From Catonia carolina (lineage: Eukaryota > Arthropoda > Insecta > Hemiptera > Achilidae), in the NCBI GenBank assembly GCA_035578175.1, contig JAQMRL010000004.1, positions 38,060,901-38,124,900 of the forward strand: 64,000 bases of DNA, in the 5' to 3' direction. A program made the position numbers and the translations under genes. The notes under the pieces are model-generated. The model was given only the letters and a program-made list of their open reading frames with translations. It ran no database searches and was not told where the DNA came from. Below, one piece after another: positions 53,139 to 63,010 of the stretch (its first letter is position 1; each line of letters opens with the position of its first letter).

Positions 53139-53762
53139 CATATTCAGTGCTACGGACCCACCCAGCAGGTCACTGGTAGGGTGTTACTGCCAGGCTGCCG
53201 TCTCGCCTATCGGGTTCTGTTTTGTTAAGATTTTAAGTAATTCTGGAGGGAGACCGCCTGTCGGATATCAATTTGTTGCTAAATTGTATAGCCCTCAGAA
53301 ACGGGGTTTTCTTAGTAACCGTGCAGTTCATTTTAGAAATTTGATCACATGATCTTATACCCTCATAAAGCATTTTTAACGGGTTTTCAGGATTCAGTTG
53401 AAGCAGTGAATTTAATATGTTTTCAGGTTTAAAAAGAAAATACTATACAGTTTTGGATTTACTTTAAAAATATATAATTTGTAGTTTTGAAATTATATGA
53501 AAAATTACGTGTAAATTCTAACAATAGATAGAAACATACAAAAAAGAAATACATTATAACAGGCGAAAATAAATCTAAAAAAACCATTGAATTGTTTACT
53601 TTTACTTTATTAGCAAACATAAATCTATGTATGAGTTGCAAATTTAAAATTCTATAAAAAAACGTAAGTTACATACAGTTATAAATGAAGCAAGTGGAGA
53701 ACACGCTGCACGTAATCAGCGTGGCAAGAGAGATGCCACACAATTTCTCAGCATTGAATGTG
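53139..53762. mobile_element. piggyBac-like MITE, copy 2 (TTAA intact)
   Basis: 624 bp from CATATTCAGTGCT to AGCATTGAATGTG, flanked on both sides by TTAA (53135-53138 and 53763-53766). Interior collinear with 31642-32288. The perfect TTAA duplication is diagnostic of piggyBac-type transposition. No coding capacity. Confidence 0.85.
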
Positions 53763-53766
53763 TTAA

Positions 53767-55489
53767 AAAATGCATACATTCCTTTTCGTTTAATGAACGA
53801 AATTGTCTTTTAACTACATTTTGTAAGAAATATAATGCAATATGAAGGATATTATACATTGCATAAAATATATATCATTAAGTGATATTACCAAGGTATA
53901 CATTATTAGATCTACGAGAACGAAGCCAGTCTGTTGAAAATGAATATAAATTTTTATTGTCGCATTTAATGTTATTATTCATTCTTTTAAGTAACCCATA
54001 ACAATATGACCTAGAATTAACTAAAAGTAATTGCATTACAGTCTGTAAACGTTTACAGGCAGCTGCAAAGAGTTATTGAATACCTGAATAATGGCAAATG
54101 ATTCATTCTATATTAAAAAATTGCATTCGAAGCTGAGAAAATTTATTCTTTTTAAAATAGTTTAAACAGGTACTTTTTATACATTGCTAATAAAAAAAAA
54201 TTCTTTATTTAACTAAATTAGTTTCCTAATTTCAATAAGCTAATTTCATAGCATTTTCTTTACGAGAAGAAGTTAAATTAAATTGGGATAACCAATCTGT
54301 TATAATGACGACTGTCAGCTGGCCATGTTAATAACTTGTTAGCCCATACAATTTTCAAAGCTTGTACAGTAACAATATGAAACACGTTTTAAAATAGTAC
54401 CAGACCCGTGATTAGTCTATAAATTGTTAAGGTAATAAATAAATCTACATTTTGTCAGCGACCAAAAAAGGAATAGACATCTTCAAATACAGTTACACGT
54501 AAGTTTAAATCTATTTTACCAAACAATTTTTGTTTACAATTAAGTATCACTGAACGAAAAAAAGTTTGTATATTAAATTACTACTTAAATTGTACCTACA
54601 TTGAAATTCTAAGTTATTCATTTACACTAACAATGTTTCATAATTATTCTAAATTCTGCACACGTTACATTTAAAGAGCATTCCTTGTAAGGTAATTTAA
54701 AAACTCCTGATCAGAAAAAATGCACGTTTTGTTAAAAAACCTTTTACTTCCCAATTAAAGATTATTAAATAAAGGAGTCTAATTTTAGATGGTATTCTGT
54801 TGAAAAACCGAACGGAATTGTAGTGAATTCCTTTCGAGAACTTAGAAGTTCTATATATATTTCAATTTTGAAGTAATCATTGTGTCGAGTTTTATAAATT
54901 ATTATCGTACTTTTTTTGTAAATAACACAGTGTTCCTTTCGCAAATTTTAAAATTTCATATATATATATATACAAAGAGACGGTAAGGGGAGAATATCGT
55001 ATTTAACAAACAATCCTTTGCAAGAATAACGCCTTGGAATGTTTGCAATAAAATTCCTTATTTTTGTATGCGGAAAATTTTAAGGTGTTCGGTTGAGTTG
55101 TCCCACTGCGTGACATCATAGCTGAGTTCAGAGTAGAATAATCCAAAATAAGTAATTATTATATCTTCTTCCGACAAGATTTTCCGGAAATTTCGTAAAA
55201 TAAAACACACTGAGCTAAGACTGTTCAATAGGTAAGATTAGATTTCCAGAAAAAGATCCAGGAAAAAAATGTGTATAGGGTGGAGTATATTGAATAAGGA
55301 TAGTGAATTGCGATGAATAAGATTGTTTGAATAGGAATTCTAGGAAATTCAAAGTAGTAAAAAGTTTGTTTTTGTTTACCGAGAAGAGGAAATATTTTTT
55401 TAGAAATGTCTCGTTTGTTTGGGGAACTATCGGACTGCAAATATAAAAATAATAATTGGTATTTTGTACTGAATGTGTATATTTTTTAT
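53767..55489. other. AT-rich stretch, nothing recognised
   Basis: The overlapping minus-strand frames 55215-55613 are AT-driven continuations of the LINE remnant next door. Nothing else recognised. Confidence 0.4.
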
Positions 55490-55870
55490 TTATTTGTAGG
55501 AATGTTAAAATCTCTATGTAGTATATTTTTTGTGAAGAAACAATTGATGTGATAGTTTTGAGTAGTTTAGACTGAAACCTTTGTAAGATTTTTATGTTGG
55601 GGTGACATGCCATCTCGCTTAATTGAATACCATAAGTCTTAATTGGTTTTTAAATTTTTTTGTATATAGTAATTTATTTTCAAAGAAAGCGTAGATAGTT
55701 TTCCTAGAATTCAATAAAATTTTAATTTTGTGTTTAGCTGTTTCCTTTTGCTCTGAACATGGTGTTTTAAAGTTCAGGCGTTTGTCAAAATGAATACAAA
55801 GGTATATAACGAAGTCTGCTTCAGGTATATCCGTGTGGTTAGTGTACACTGTTGTTTACGTACAATATAT
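55490..55870 (-). pseudogene. Jockey-like LINE reverse-transcriptase fragment
   Basis: The minus-strand frame 55849-55619 reads MYTNHTDIPEADFVIYLCIH, FDKRLNFKTPCSEQKETAKH, KIKILLNSRKTIYAFFENKL, L-Y. It matches the YLGIHLDKRLNFKTH, KIxxLLxSRKT, SKLLLYKxxxKPxLTYGIQL region of Jockey-clade LINEs. After a frame change it continues with NIKILQRFQSKLLKTIT at 55595-55545. It is broken by frameshifts and missing the catalytic core. Confidence 0.75.
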
Positions 55871-56049
55871 TTGTTAATTAAAAGTTTGTTTTGAAACGAA
55901 AATTTAAAAAAATTAAAAGTAAACTTAAAATGGGAAACTAAAAAGCAGAGACTTTTTAATTTTATATTACCCTCCAGGTTGATGTTAAGTAACAATAATA
56001 ACTACCCAGAAACAAAATATATTCACTATTGTATCTCTTAATTTTAAAG

Positions 56050-56133
56050 ACTTTACACCAGAAGTCATAAAAATCAGCCGTGAAAAATTGGATGATCATC
56101 GGAATTCTCAACAAAAAATAAAATATATGAAGA
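56050..56133 (+). CDS. Weak candidate exon
   Basis: Between CTTAATTTTAAAG (acceptor-like) and a strong donor GTAAGA at 56134, an open frame reads FTPEVIKISREKLDDHRNSQ, QKIKYMK. It is charged and helical like the candidate exons upstream, but it needs a phase-1 junction, while the segment at 52528-52652 ends in phase 0. At least one unseen exon would have to lie between. The open frame also continues past the donor to 56309, so chance is possible. Confidence 0.25.
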
Positions 56134-57157
56134 GTAAGATAGTTCGAGCAGAAACAACTTTAATTTTTATAGATTTACAAAAATGTATGGAAATTTATAA
56201 TGGAGTAATGCTTTTGAAAATAAATGCGACTTTTGTAACAATAGAAATAGGATTTCTATTTACAATTCCAGTACAAATTGAAATGGAAGATTTCAAGAAA
56301 AAAATTTAATAGATTTGAGTAATCATAAAACTTTTTAGCATTTATTATTAGTTCCATACAAAATGGAATGTAGAATATAAAATTCATGCTTTGAAAATCG
56401 GATTTAAATTTATTTTCTAATAAAATTTTATTAATGTATTGAAATTGTATTAATGGAAGACTGGATTTTTATTATTTCTATTTAAAGCTTCTATACAAAT
56501 TATTCTGTTTGTATTTACTTCCTGACAATGAGCTATCGGTCCAATAATTTTTCAGAGCAGATAAATCAGTGGTTTGAAACGGGAGTGTACAAGTGGACAA
56601 AATCAGTTAATAAATATAAAAGATTTTCCAGGCATTTTCCCCACCTTACCCATTAATGTCTCCCAACGGCCATTTTAATTATTTTCCTATATGAAAGGAT
56701 AACGATAAAAAAGAATCAATGTTCCTTTATGAATTTTTGAACAGCTGACTAAAATTTTAATCAAGTCAAGAGACTAGCTCCCTACATGATTTTTTTAAGT
56801 ACTGTAGAAGCCATTAATTATTAATCTCTAGTGCATAAGCATTAATTTATGAAATCTCTAATGAATGAGAAAATTTTCTTAAAAAAGTTATTTTTTAACA
56901 TTTTATTGTTTTTAAACGACTGTTACTTTCTTCTATTAAAAAACCTTAATTCTAAACAATTTTCATATTTTTGGATAAAAATATAGTAAGTAAAAAGACA
57001 TAAGTCAAATTTCGAGAAAAGCCTCCTCCACTGATACCACATAATGGACAACCTTTCATAAAACTCCATTCCTTATACGAACTTAAATCACAAACCATAA
57101 CCCCAATCCACTACGTATACATGTGAGGTTGTAACGATCCAATTTTGAATGTGATTT
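56134..57157. other. AT-rich stretch, nothing recognised
   Basis: No gene or repeat boundary recognised. Confidence 0.4.
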
Positions 57158-57351
57158 TTTATTTATTTAATTAACGTCACATCAACTACAAAGGTCATTA
57201 GCGACGACGTACTGTAAACTATGTACAATGGAGGATGAAATGATTTTTTGTAGCGTATGAAAATATGCCGCGCCAGAAAGAAAGATTCGAACCCACGACC
57301 GCATGATGCGAGGCAAGCATGTTACAAACTACGCCAATGCGGGCGGCGAAT
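57158..57351 (-). mobile_element. tRNA-derived SINE (minus)
   Basis: The minus strand from 57351 reads CGCCGCCCGCATTGGCGTAG (box A region), CTCGCATCATGCGG, then GGTTCGAATC (box B), GGCGCGGCATATTTTCATAC and a tail with TTAGCGACGACGTACTGT read through to GTGACGTTAATT. Head as in family C, tail as in the 7495 copy, so it looks composite. Confidence 0.7.
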
Positions 57352-57424
57352 GTGATTTTGTTTCATTTAAAATAATATTTGTCGTTAGCCTAGCTTAAGA
57401 AGAAAAGCCTAGCTTATTGCGCCG

Positions 57425-57596
57425 GCCGCATTGGCGCAGTTGGTAACGTGCTCGCCTCTCATCATGCGGTCTTGGGTTCGAATCCCATTCAGGCACGGCA
57501 TATTTTCATACGTTACAAAAAAATCATTTCATCCTTCACCGTCTGCATTAGCAGTAATTGCAGAACAGTCGGACGTTAAACCAAAAAAAAAAAAAA
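57425..57596 (+). mobile_element. tRNA-derived SINE family C (plus)
   Basis: GGCCGCATTGGCGCAGTTGG (box A TGGCGCAGTTGG at 57434-57445), CTCGCCTCTCATCATGCGG, box B GGTTCGAATCC at 57477-57487, body CGGCATATTTTCATACGTTA, then GGACGTTAAACC and a 14-base A run. Both boxes match pol III consensus closely. The tRNA cloverleaf is not well kept, so it is a SINE, not a tRNA gene. Confidence 0.8.
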
Positions 57597-57708
57597 CATT
57601 AAGAAGAAAACAACTAGAACCACGTGCAGGGCGTGTTTGTTTATATAAATGTTTACATCGGAACTGTAGATTAAATTTTTTGTTTAAAGAATGTTATGAC
57701 GTCTTAAG

Positions 57709-57742
57709 AAAATCTGGTGTGAAACACTCACACGACTTTATC
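57709..57742 (+). repeat. Family B head fragment
   Basis: GAAAATCTGGTGTGAAACAC, TCACACGACTTTATCTT is the exact head of family B, cut off before the GCCAATGC block. Confidence 0.6.
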
Positions 57743-57769
57743 TTATGAATCTATACTTCATATACTTCA

Positions 57770-58185
57770 TCACTGGAAATAATGAAAATGTTCTACCATG
57801 GCCTGGCAACTTACCAGACCTAAACCCGATCGAGAATCTTTGGTCAATTTGAAAGTAAAAACTTGCTCAAGAAGACTAAAACAAAAACATCTGTGGCTTT
57901 TTTCACTGATCAAGATATGGTTTCATGATGATGAACTGAAAAAAACATGTGAGAAAATTTTTCAGTCAACCAAAAAACCTGTAAATAAAAATATTTAATT
58001 AATATTTTATATATATTATTACCTTGCTATTTTTTTATCCTAAACGTTGGCAGGAAGTCAAAAAGAACAAAGGAGGACATATCAACTATTAAAATATAAG
58101 TTTGTACACTTTCGTTAATTAATCGTGCATTAAAAAAAAATGTTGTTAGTTATTGAGTGTACCAATTAATTTGAGCGATACTGTA
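57770..58185 (+). pseudogene. Tc1-like transposase C-terminus with right terminal repeat
   Basis: The + strand at 57795-57855 reads WPGNLPDLNPIENLWS, the signature around the last acidic residue of Tc1-type DDE transposases (DWPxxSPDLNPIENLW, with E catalytic). The following helix-rich tail (KVKT, LKQKHLWLF, EKIFQSTKK) is broken by frameshifts. The right end TTGAGTGTACCAATTAATTT, GAGCGATACTGTA at 58153-58185 looks like a Tc1 terminal repeat (reversed: TACAGTATCGCTCAAATTAA). The N-terminal half and left terminus are missing. Confidence 0.75.
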
Positions 58186-58331
58186 TAATTTGTAACTTGA
58201 TACAAGTCTAAGCTTAATAACTGATTGTAATTATTAATCGTGCCATTAGATAACTGTAATGAGTTAAAGGAAGTTTGTTTATTAATTATTGTACCCAGAT
58301 TCCGAACGAGCCTAAGCTTAGGTGTTACAAT
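58186..58331 (+). repeat. LTR 3'-end fragment
   Basis: Ends ACCCAGATTCCGAACGAGCC, TAAGCTTAGGTGTTACA, in the same layout as the gypsy LTR 3' end and close to the minus-strand remnant at 30893. Only the last ~145 bp remain. Confidence 0.4.
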
Positions 58332-58361
58332 AATGCTTTCTTTAAGTGTTGTAGGTGTAAA

Positions 58362-59308
58362 AAAATCTGGTGTGAAAAACTCACACGACTTTATCTTGCC
58401 AAAGCAAATAATTACTAATATTATCTAACATTAGGAATAAACAAAAAACTTAACCTTATTTTAATGATGAGTGAAAGACGCAAAATGAAAATCAACCTCA
58501 TAGCTTAAAAATACGGAAAACCACTCGTTCACGCTAAACTAGGCTCTAAAGAAAAAAATTCTTGTAATAAAAGTTGTAGATCTTTTAGTTTCCTATAAAT
58601 TTTATTATATGCATTTTTGTCGTAAAATTAATACTACGGCCGAAACATTATAAAATCAATATTTTTACAGATTTTCATGGAAAAAGAAACAGAAAATCGC
58701 TAATTACCACTAAACTAAACGTTATATAAAAACATGTTTGAAATAAAAGTAGTAGGATTTTTAATTTTCTACAATTTTTATTATATAGTCCATTTTTGCG
58801 CTAAAAAGCATATTAAATTTGCAGTCTTAAAAAAACCATTTTTGTACGAGAAAACAACCTCCCCAATAATTGTAGCAGACATAACGCCTACCCTATCTTG
58901 TAAAACATAAGAAACGTAGTAAATGAGGCGATTTTTTAAAAAAATTCGTAGGAGCCATTTTTGAGAAAATCGCAAAAAAACTGAAAAATGACACAAATAA
59001 ACTACTACTTCCGGTTGACCGATTTTGATAAAAATGTTCGTGTCAGGTCTGGTAGTAGTATCTAACTTAAGTTGCAAGTTTCAAGTTCGTACAACGTTCC
59101 GTTCTTGAGATATTCTGTTAACACAAACACACAAACAGACACACAGACCAATCGCTAAAAACATGTTTTTTGGATTCAAGGGGTCTGAAAACGTGTAAAT
59201 CTAGTGAAAACTCGATTTCGAAAAATCAATATGAAAACAACTTCCTATATAATCACTCCCTATACTTCCCATAACTTCCTATACATTTATATAGGCAAGT
59301 GAAAGAAA
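58362..59308 (+). repeat. Family B repeat, copy 5
   Basis: The most complete uninterrupted copy, about 950 bp: AAATCTGGTGTGAAAAACTC at the start, ATGATGAGTGAAAGACGCAA, CACTCGTTCACGCTAAACTA, a second module AAATCGCTAATTACCACTAA, TAACGCCTACCCTATCTTG, AACACAAACACACAAACAG, CGAAAAATCAATATGAAAAC and a diverged end with a duplicated CTTCCTATA block and TATATAGGCAAGTGAAAG. The minus-strand frame 59077-58781 (98 codons) contains TRPDTNIFIKIGQPEVVVYL. Confidence 0.7.
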
Positions 59309-59773
59309 AAATAAATTGATCAGTACCAACATAAGATTTTACATAAATCGATTCACGTTACATTGTTCGGTAGAATTTTATTTCAAAATTAAACCATTTG
59401 AAAGGTATTTCACTATTCTAGTACTATAATTAAATAAATATTCAGAAGCCGTAGTACTGTGATACCAAAATATTGGGTTTATACTTTTATTCGTTTATTA
59501 AGAAAACAGCAGAGCACATTTTTTATTGAAAAATGAAACTGCGTTCGAGCAAAAACGAACATGGAATCAGTTTATTTAAATACGTATACGGCTACAGAAT
59601 ATTAATGTTTTTACAATAATGTTACCACAGGCTGGCTTTAAAATGTTCAATAAAATTTTCATAAGACAAACCACTGTTCTTGATACTTTTCTGAACAATA
59701 TTTTAGTAAATTATTTTTATCCCTTTCATGAGACGACGCGTCTCGTGGCTGTTGACAAATTTTACAAAGGTTT
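59309..59773. other. AT-rich stretch, nothing recognised
   Basis: No features recognised. Confidence 0.4.
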
Positions 59774-59883
59774 ATAATATTAAAATCAAACCCATGGGTT
59801 TGATTTTATATATTATATTATATATATTATTTTATATATTATAATATTAAAATCAAACCTATTGGGTTTGATTTTAATATTAT
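59774..59883. repeat. Pair of related palindromes
   Basis: AAAATCAAACCCATGGGTTTGATTTT (written in two parts: AAAATCAAACCCA and its complement) is a perfect 26-bp palindrome at 59782-59807. A second, at 59841-59883, has a perfect 19-bp stem (ATAATATTAAAATCAAACC and complement) with a 5-nt loop. They share the ATCAAACC core and are joined by TATATTAT filler. The second ends exactly where the SINE-D dimer begins. Confidence 0.85.
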
Positions 59884-60203
59884 GACCCACCGGGTTGGTC
59901 TAGAGGTAAAGACGTCGCCGCGAGTCAGCTGTTTAACAGCTGATTTTCGGAGACTAAGGTTCCTGGTTCGAATCCTACTGAAGGTAGTTACTTTTATATG
60001 AATTTGAATACTAGACAGTGGTTACCGGTGTACTTTGATAGTTGGGTTCAATTAACCATACTTATCAGGAATGGTCGGCCTGGGTCGGTACACGACTATA
60101 CCTCATTTACACGTCATACACATCATCCTTATCTCATTGGGTTATGGGTTTGCTTATTGTTCTGAGTTGAACAGATTGTAACGTACACACTATGGATAAA
60201 AAA
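59884..60203 (+). mobile_element. SINE family D, tandem copy 1
   Basis: A tRNA-derived head GACCCACCGGGTTGGTCTAG, AGGTAAAG (box A), AGCTGTTTAACAGCT hairpin, GGTTCGAATCC (box B, 59965-59975), then body GACAGTGGTTACCGGTGTAC, TCGGCCTGGGTCGGTACACG, CTCATTTACACGTCATACAC, TCTCATTGGGTTATGGG and the A-rich end GGATAAAAAACC. Full length, about 320 bp. Confidence 0.8.
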
Positions 60204-60527
60204 CCGACAGGGTTGGTTTAGTGGTAAATTTGTCATTGCAAATCAGCTGTTTAACAGCTGATATTTTTGAGATATAGATTCCTTGATTCAAATACTAGTA
60301 AATGTAGTTACTTTAATACGGATTTTAATAATAAATGGTGGTTATCGGTGTACTTTGATGGTTCGGGTTCAATTAACGATACCTCTCAAGAATTGTCGGC
60401 CTGAGTCTGTATAACTACACCGCATTTACACGTTATACATATCATCCTCATTTTATTGGGTCATAGGGTTGCTTATTGCTTTCAAATTGATGAGATTGCA
60501 AAATACACATATTGGGGGTTAAAAAAC
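60204..60527 (+). mobile_element. SINE family D, tandem copy 2
   Basis: Starts GACAGGGTTGGTTTAGTGGT directly after the A-rich end of copy 1 and repeats it block by block to GGGGGTTAAAAAACAATC. Box B is decayed (GATTCAAATAC). It is more diverged than copy 1, so a simple recent tandem duplication is unlikely. Confidence 0.8.
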
Positions 60528-60864
60528 AATCACTGAAAACATTAATTTTTTGTTTGACAAATTCTATTATTATAATGTACTGTACAAAAATAGACTTTAC
60601 TGTATTATATTATTTTAGTGCATTCGTTTTTTCCGTCTGAAAAGTTAAACTTTTATAAATGTCCTGTTTAAATAATTACTGATTAGTTTAAATAACTGAG
60701 CTAATATTATAATTAAATAAACATTTCAAAGAAATGTGTATCAGTTTAATTTTTTATTTTTTACTGACTGATGTAGTTTCAGTGGAAAATGTACGGAAAT
60801 GTACTAATTAAATAAGTCATTAATGTCATAAGTATACTGCTATTTGTCATATTTTTTTAAATAT
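60528..60864. other. AT-rich stretch, nothing recognised
   Basis: No features recognised. Confidence 0.4.
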
Positions 60865-60945
60865 TGTAGGAAACACTCTCGCGACTTTCTCCTGCCAATG
60901 TAAATAATTACCCATTTAACTTGTGTTTAATCATGAGTAAACAGT
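60865..60945 (+). repeat. Family B head fragment
   Basis: GGAAACACTCTCGCGACTTT, CTCCTGCCAATGTAAATAAT, TACCCATTTAAC and AATCATGAGTAAACAG match the first part of family B with a deletion inside. Confidence 0.55.
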
Positions 60946-61669
60946 GTAAGCCTACAAATAAATGAGATGTAACTTTTTTTGTAATTATTAGAATTGAATT
61001 CGAGTAATTAGAACCCAACGAACGTGATGACACATAATTTGTATCTGCCCAAATAATAATTGAAAGGGTCAAGAGGAAAGGAATTAGAAATGATATTACA
61101 GTTGCCAACATTACGAAACAAACTTCACAGCATTTTAATTAAAAAATTAATAAATTATGAATTCGTTCCTCGAATAATTATTTCTTTAATAGTTTTTTCA
61201 GTAGAATCCTCTTTTCATCCTTACCAAAAATTAATTACCAATCGGATAAATAAATTTACTTAAATAAATAAAGTGACAGTAAAGATTTAATTATTTATTT
61301 ATTTATTGTGTAGTTAAATCAACCGCTTATTTACTGAGGGCATTTAAATTAATTTACTTAATAATTCATGACTTAATTATTATTTCATTTACATTACAGA
61401 CTTCAAAAGAAGGTACTTTTTTTGTCCTCTATATAAAATAAAATAATTTGTTATTCTTTCTTTAATTTATTTAACTTTGCACCTATTTTTGTTCATATGC
61501 AATTACGGTGGATTATACGAGAGACGTTCAATAATTATTTACGAAACTAATAAATTTAAAGAAAAAAAATTATTTAGTGACAATGAAACTTTGAACATTA
61601 AAACTTATTATCCAGCAATATTTATGCACTTGATCCACTTTTTTGAGATTTCTGATTCTCGCAACTTAG
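60946..61669. other. AT-rich stretch, nothing recognised
   Basis: Frames at 60908-61111 (-) and 61060-61263 (+) have no family motif. Confidence 0.4.
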
Positions 61670-62250
61670 AAGTCTTTACTTTGCTTTTTCAGCCCACTTT
61701 TTCACAGCTTCGTTGTCCTCGAACTTCTTGGCGTGTAAAACATCTTTGAGCGTGTCGATCAAATAGTATAGTTATTATTCACGGTACGGTATTCTTACAA
61801 ATAATCACAAAAACTTGTAAATCCTAAACCATTGTTGGCTGACTTTACCGTAAGTATTGGTTTTCTTGTTAGGCGAATCAGGATGTTTCCATTCAAGACT
61901 TTGCCGTTCAGATTCGGGCTGAAATGGTGAATCCACGTTTTGTCACAGGTTACGACCTAGAAAATCGTTATATTTCTTTTTAAATCGTTATTCGAACTCA
62001 GAGAAAATATAAATTTTATAGACACCTACGTCTCTATAAGCTTCAGTCAACTGTCTTCGAACTTATCTCAAACACATTCTACGAAAATTCAGCACGTCAC
62101 GAATGATTGAATACTACATAAACTGACAATTTGGGAAATTTTGACTCGCTTGTCTTAGCAAATAAGATTTTTAACGTGATTTACAGCGCAAGAATCGAAA
62201 TTTCAACTGGTTTTTCCAAAACGATGCAGTTACACGTTACTGCAGATTTT
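61670..62250 (-). pseudogene. mariner transposase remnant
   Basis: The minus strand shows, in broken frames, VSIKFIFSLSSNNDLKRNIT near 62030-61960, VTCDKTWIHHFSPNLNGK near 61955-61900 (normally VTGDETWVHHYxPESKxQ, with D catalytic), a LNGNILIRL-TRKP block, and, after a deletion, LKDVLHAKKFEDNEAVKKWA near 61740-61690 (the usual mariner C-terminal HLxGxRFxxDEEVKxAVxxW). The spacing is too short for a full-length transposase, and stops are frequent. No terminal repeats were identified. It is a different family from the mariner relics at 8795 and 20951. Confidence 0.75.
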
Positions 62251-62549
62251 AAATACTTTTCACCAAACTGTTTAAAACTTTTTGAGTAAACTTATGCCGG
62301 TTTTACATTTTCATATAGCAAAAATTGTATTAGAAAACGTTGGTATTTTGGTATGTACATTTCAAGCGAATCAGACATTTTAAAATACAAAATAGAGGTT
62401 ACGTTTGTATTAGTGGTGATCAAACAGCTAATTAAAAGTGTTTCTACGGTTCCCAAATTGATGCTCAAAAAATTTCATTGTCATTTAATGAGTCGTTTTT
62501 CTTTACATTAATATAGAATACCCAGCATATAGTAGTATTATGGGTTGAA
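62251..62549. other. AT-rich stretch, nothing recognised
   Basis: No features recognised. Confidence 0.4.
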
Positions 62550-62640
62550 ACGTGTTATATTTTTCCGACCATAGTTGGGAATCGAAACTTAGACCTTCGG
62601 CCTTACAGCCTATCACGCTAACCTCATGAAGACTTCCTGC
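62550..62640 (-). mobile_element. tRNA-derived SINE head remnant
   Basis: The minus strand reads CATGAGGTTAGCGTGATAGG, CTGTAAGGCCGAAGGTCTAA, GTTTCGATTCCCAACTATGG, with a box-B-like GTTTCGATTCCC and a decayed box A. It resembles the decayed head at about 29606-29668. No body is recognised. Confidence 0.45.
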
Positions 62641-62705
62641 GTTACTATCGTTTCCGGGTTTAACGACCATGGCAATTAATTCCCGTTAAACTTCGTCCAT
62701 TACTT

Positions 62706-63010
62706 CTGCCCATAACGAGCAGGTGGAGTGTTAACAGGTTGACTCCCAAGACAATTGTTGCAGTTTTGCTTAAAAAACCCATAACTATTTTATGGTTCCT
62801 TTGCTTTTTTTAATTAATTTTCTTTCAAATCTACAGTATTTGTAAGGCTTAAATTTTTTGGCGCTGTTTCTTAGGTGTTTTTTTTAACCTGGCATGCTGA
62901 TAAGCATACTCTTTGTGGAAAGGCAGTGGTAAACCACCTCACTCCTTGTTTTACTTAGTAAAGCCTCTGCAGGTTCAAACTAGCCTTTCGGCTGATGACC
63001 TAAATAACAA
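62706..63010 (-). repeat. Family A repeat, minus copy with internal replacement
   Basis: The 3' end (TGCCCATAACGAGCAGGTGG, AGTGTTAA, 62706-62735) and the 5' half (GGCATGCTGATAAGCATACT, CAGTGGTAAACCACCTCACT, TTTTACTTAGTAAAGCCTCT, CCTTTCGGCTGATGACCTAA, ending 63010) are kept. The middle is replaced by about 155 bp of unrelated sequence. Confidence 0.7.

Noticed and set aside
57425..57500. tRNA gene
   Set aside because: Boxes A and B are good but the anticodon stem and acceptor stem do not pair, and a SINE body with an A tail follows.
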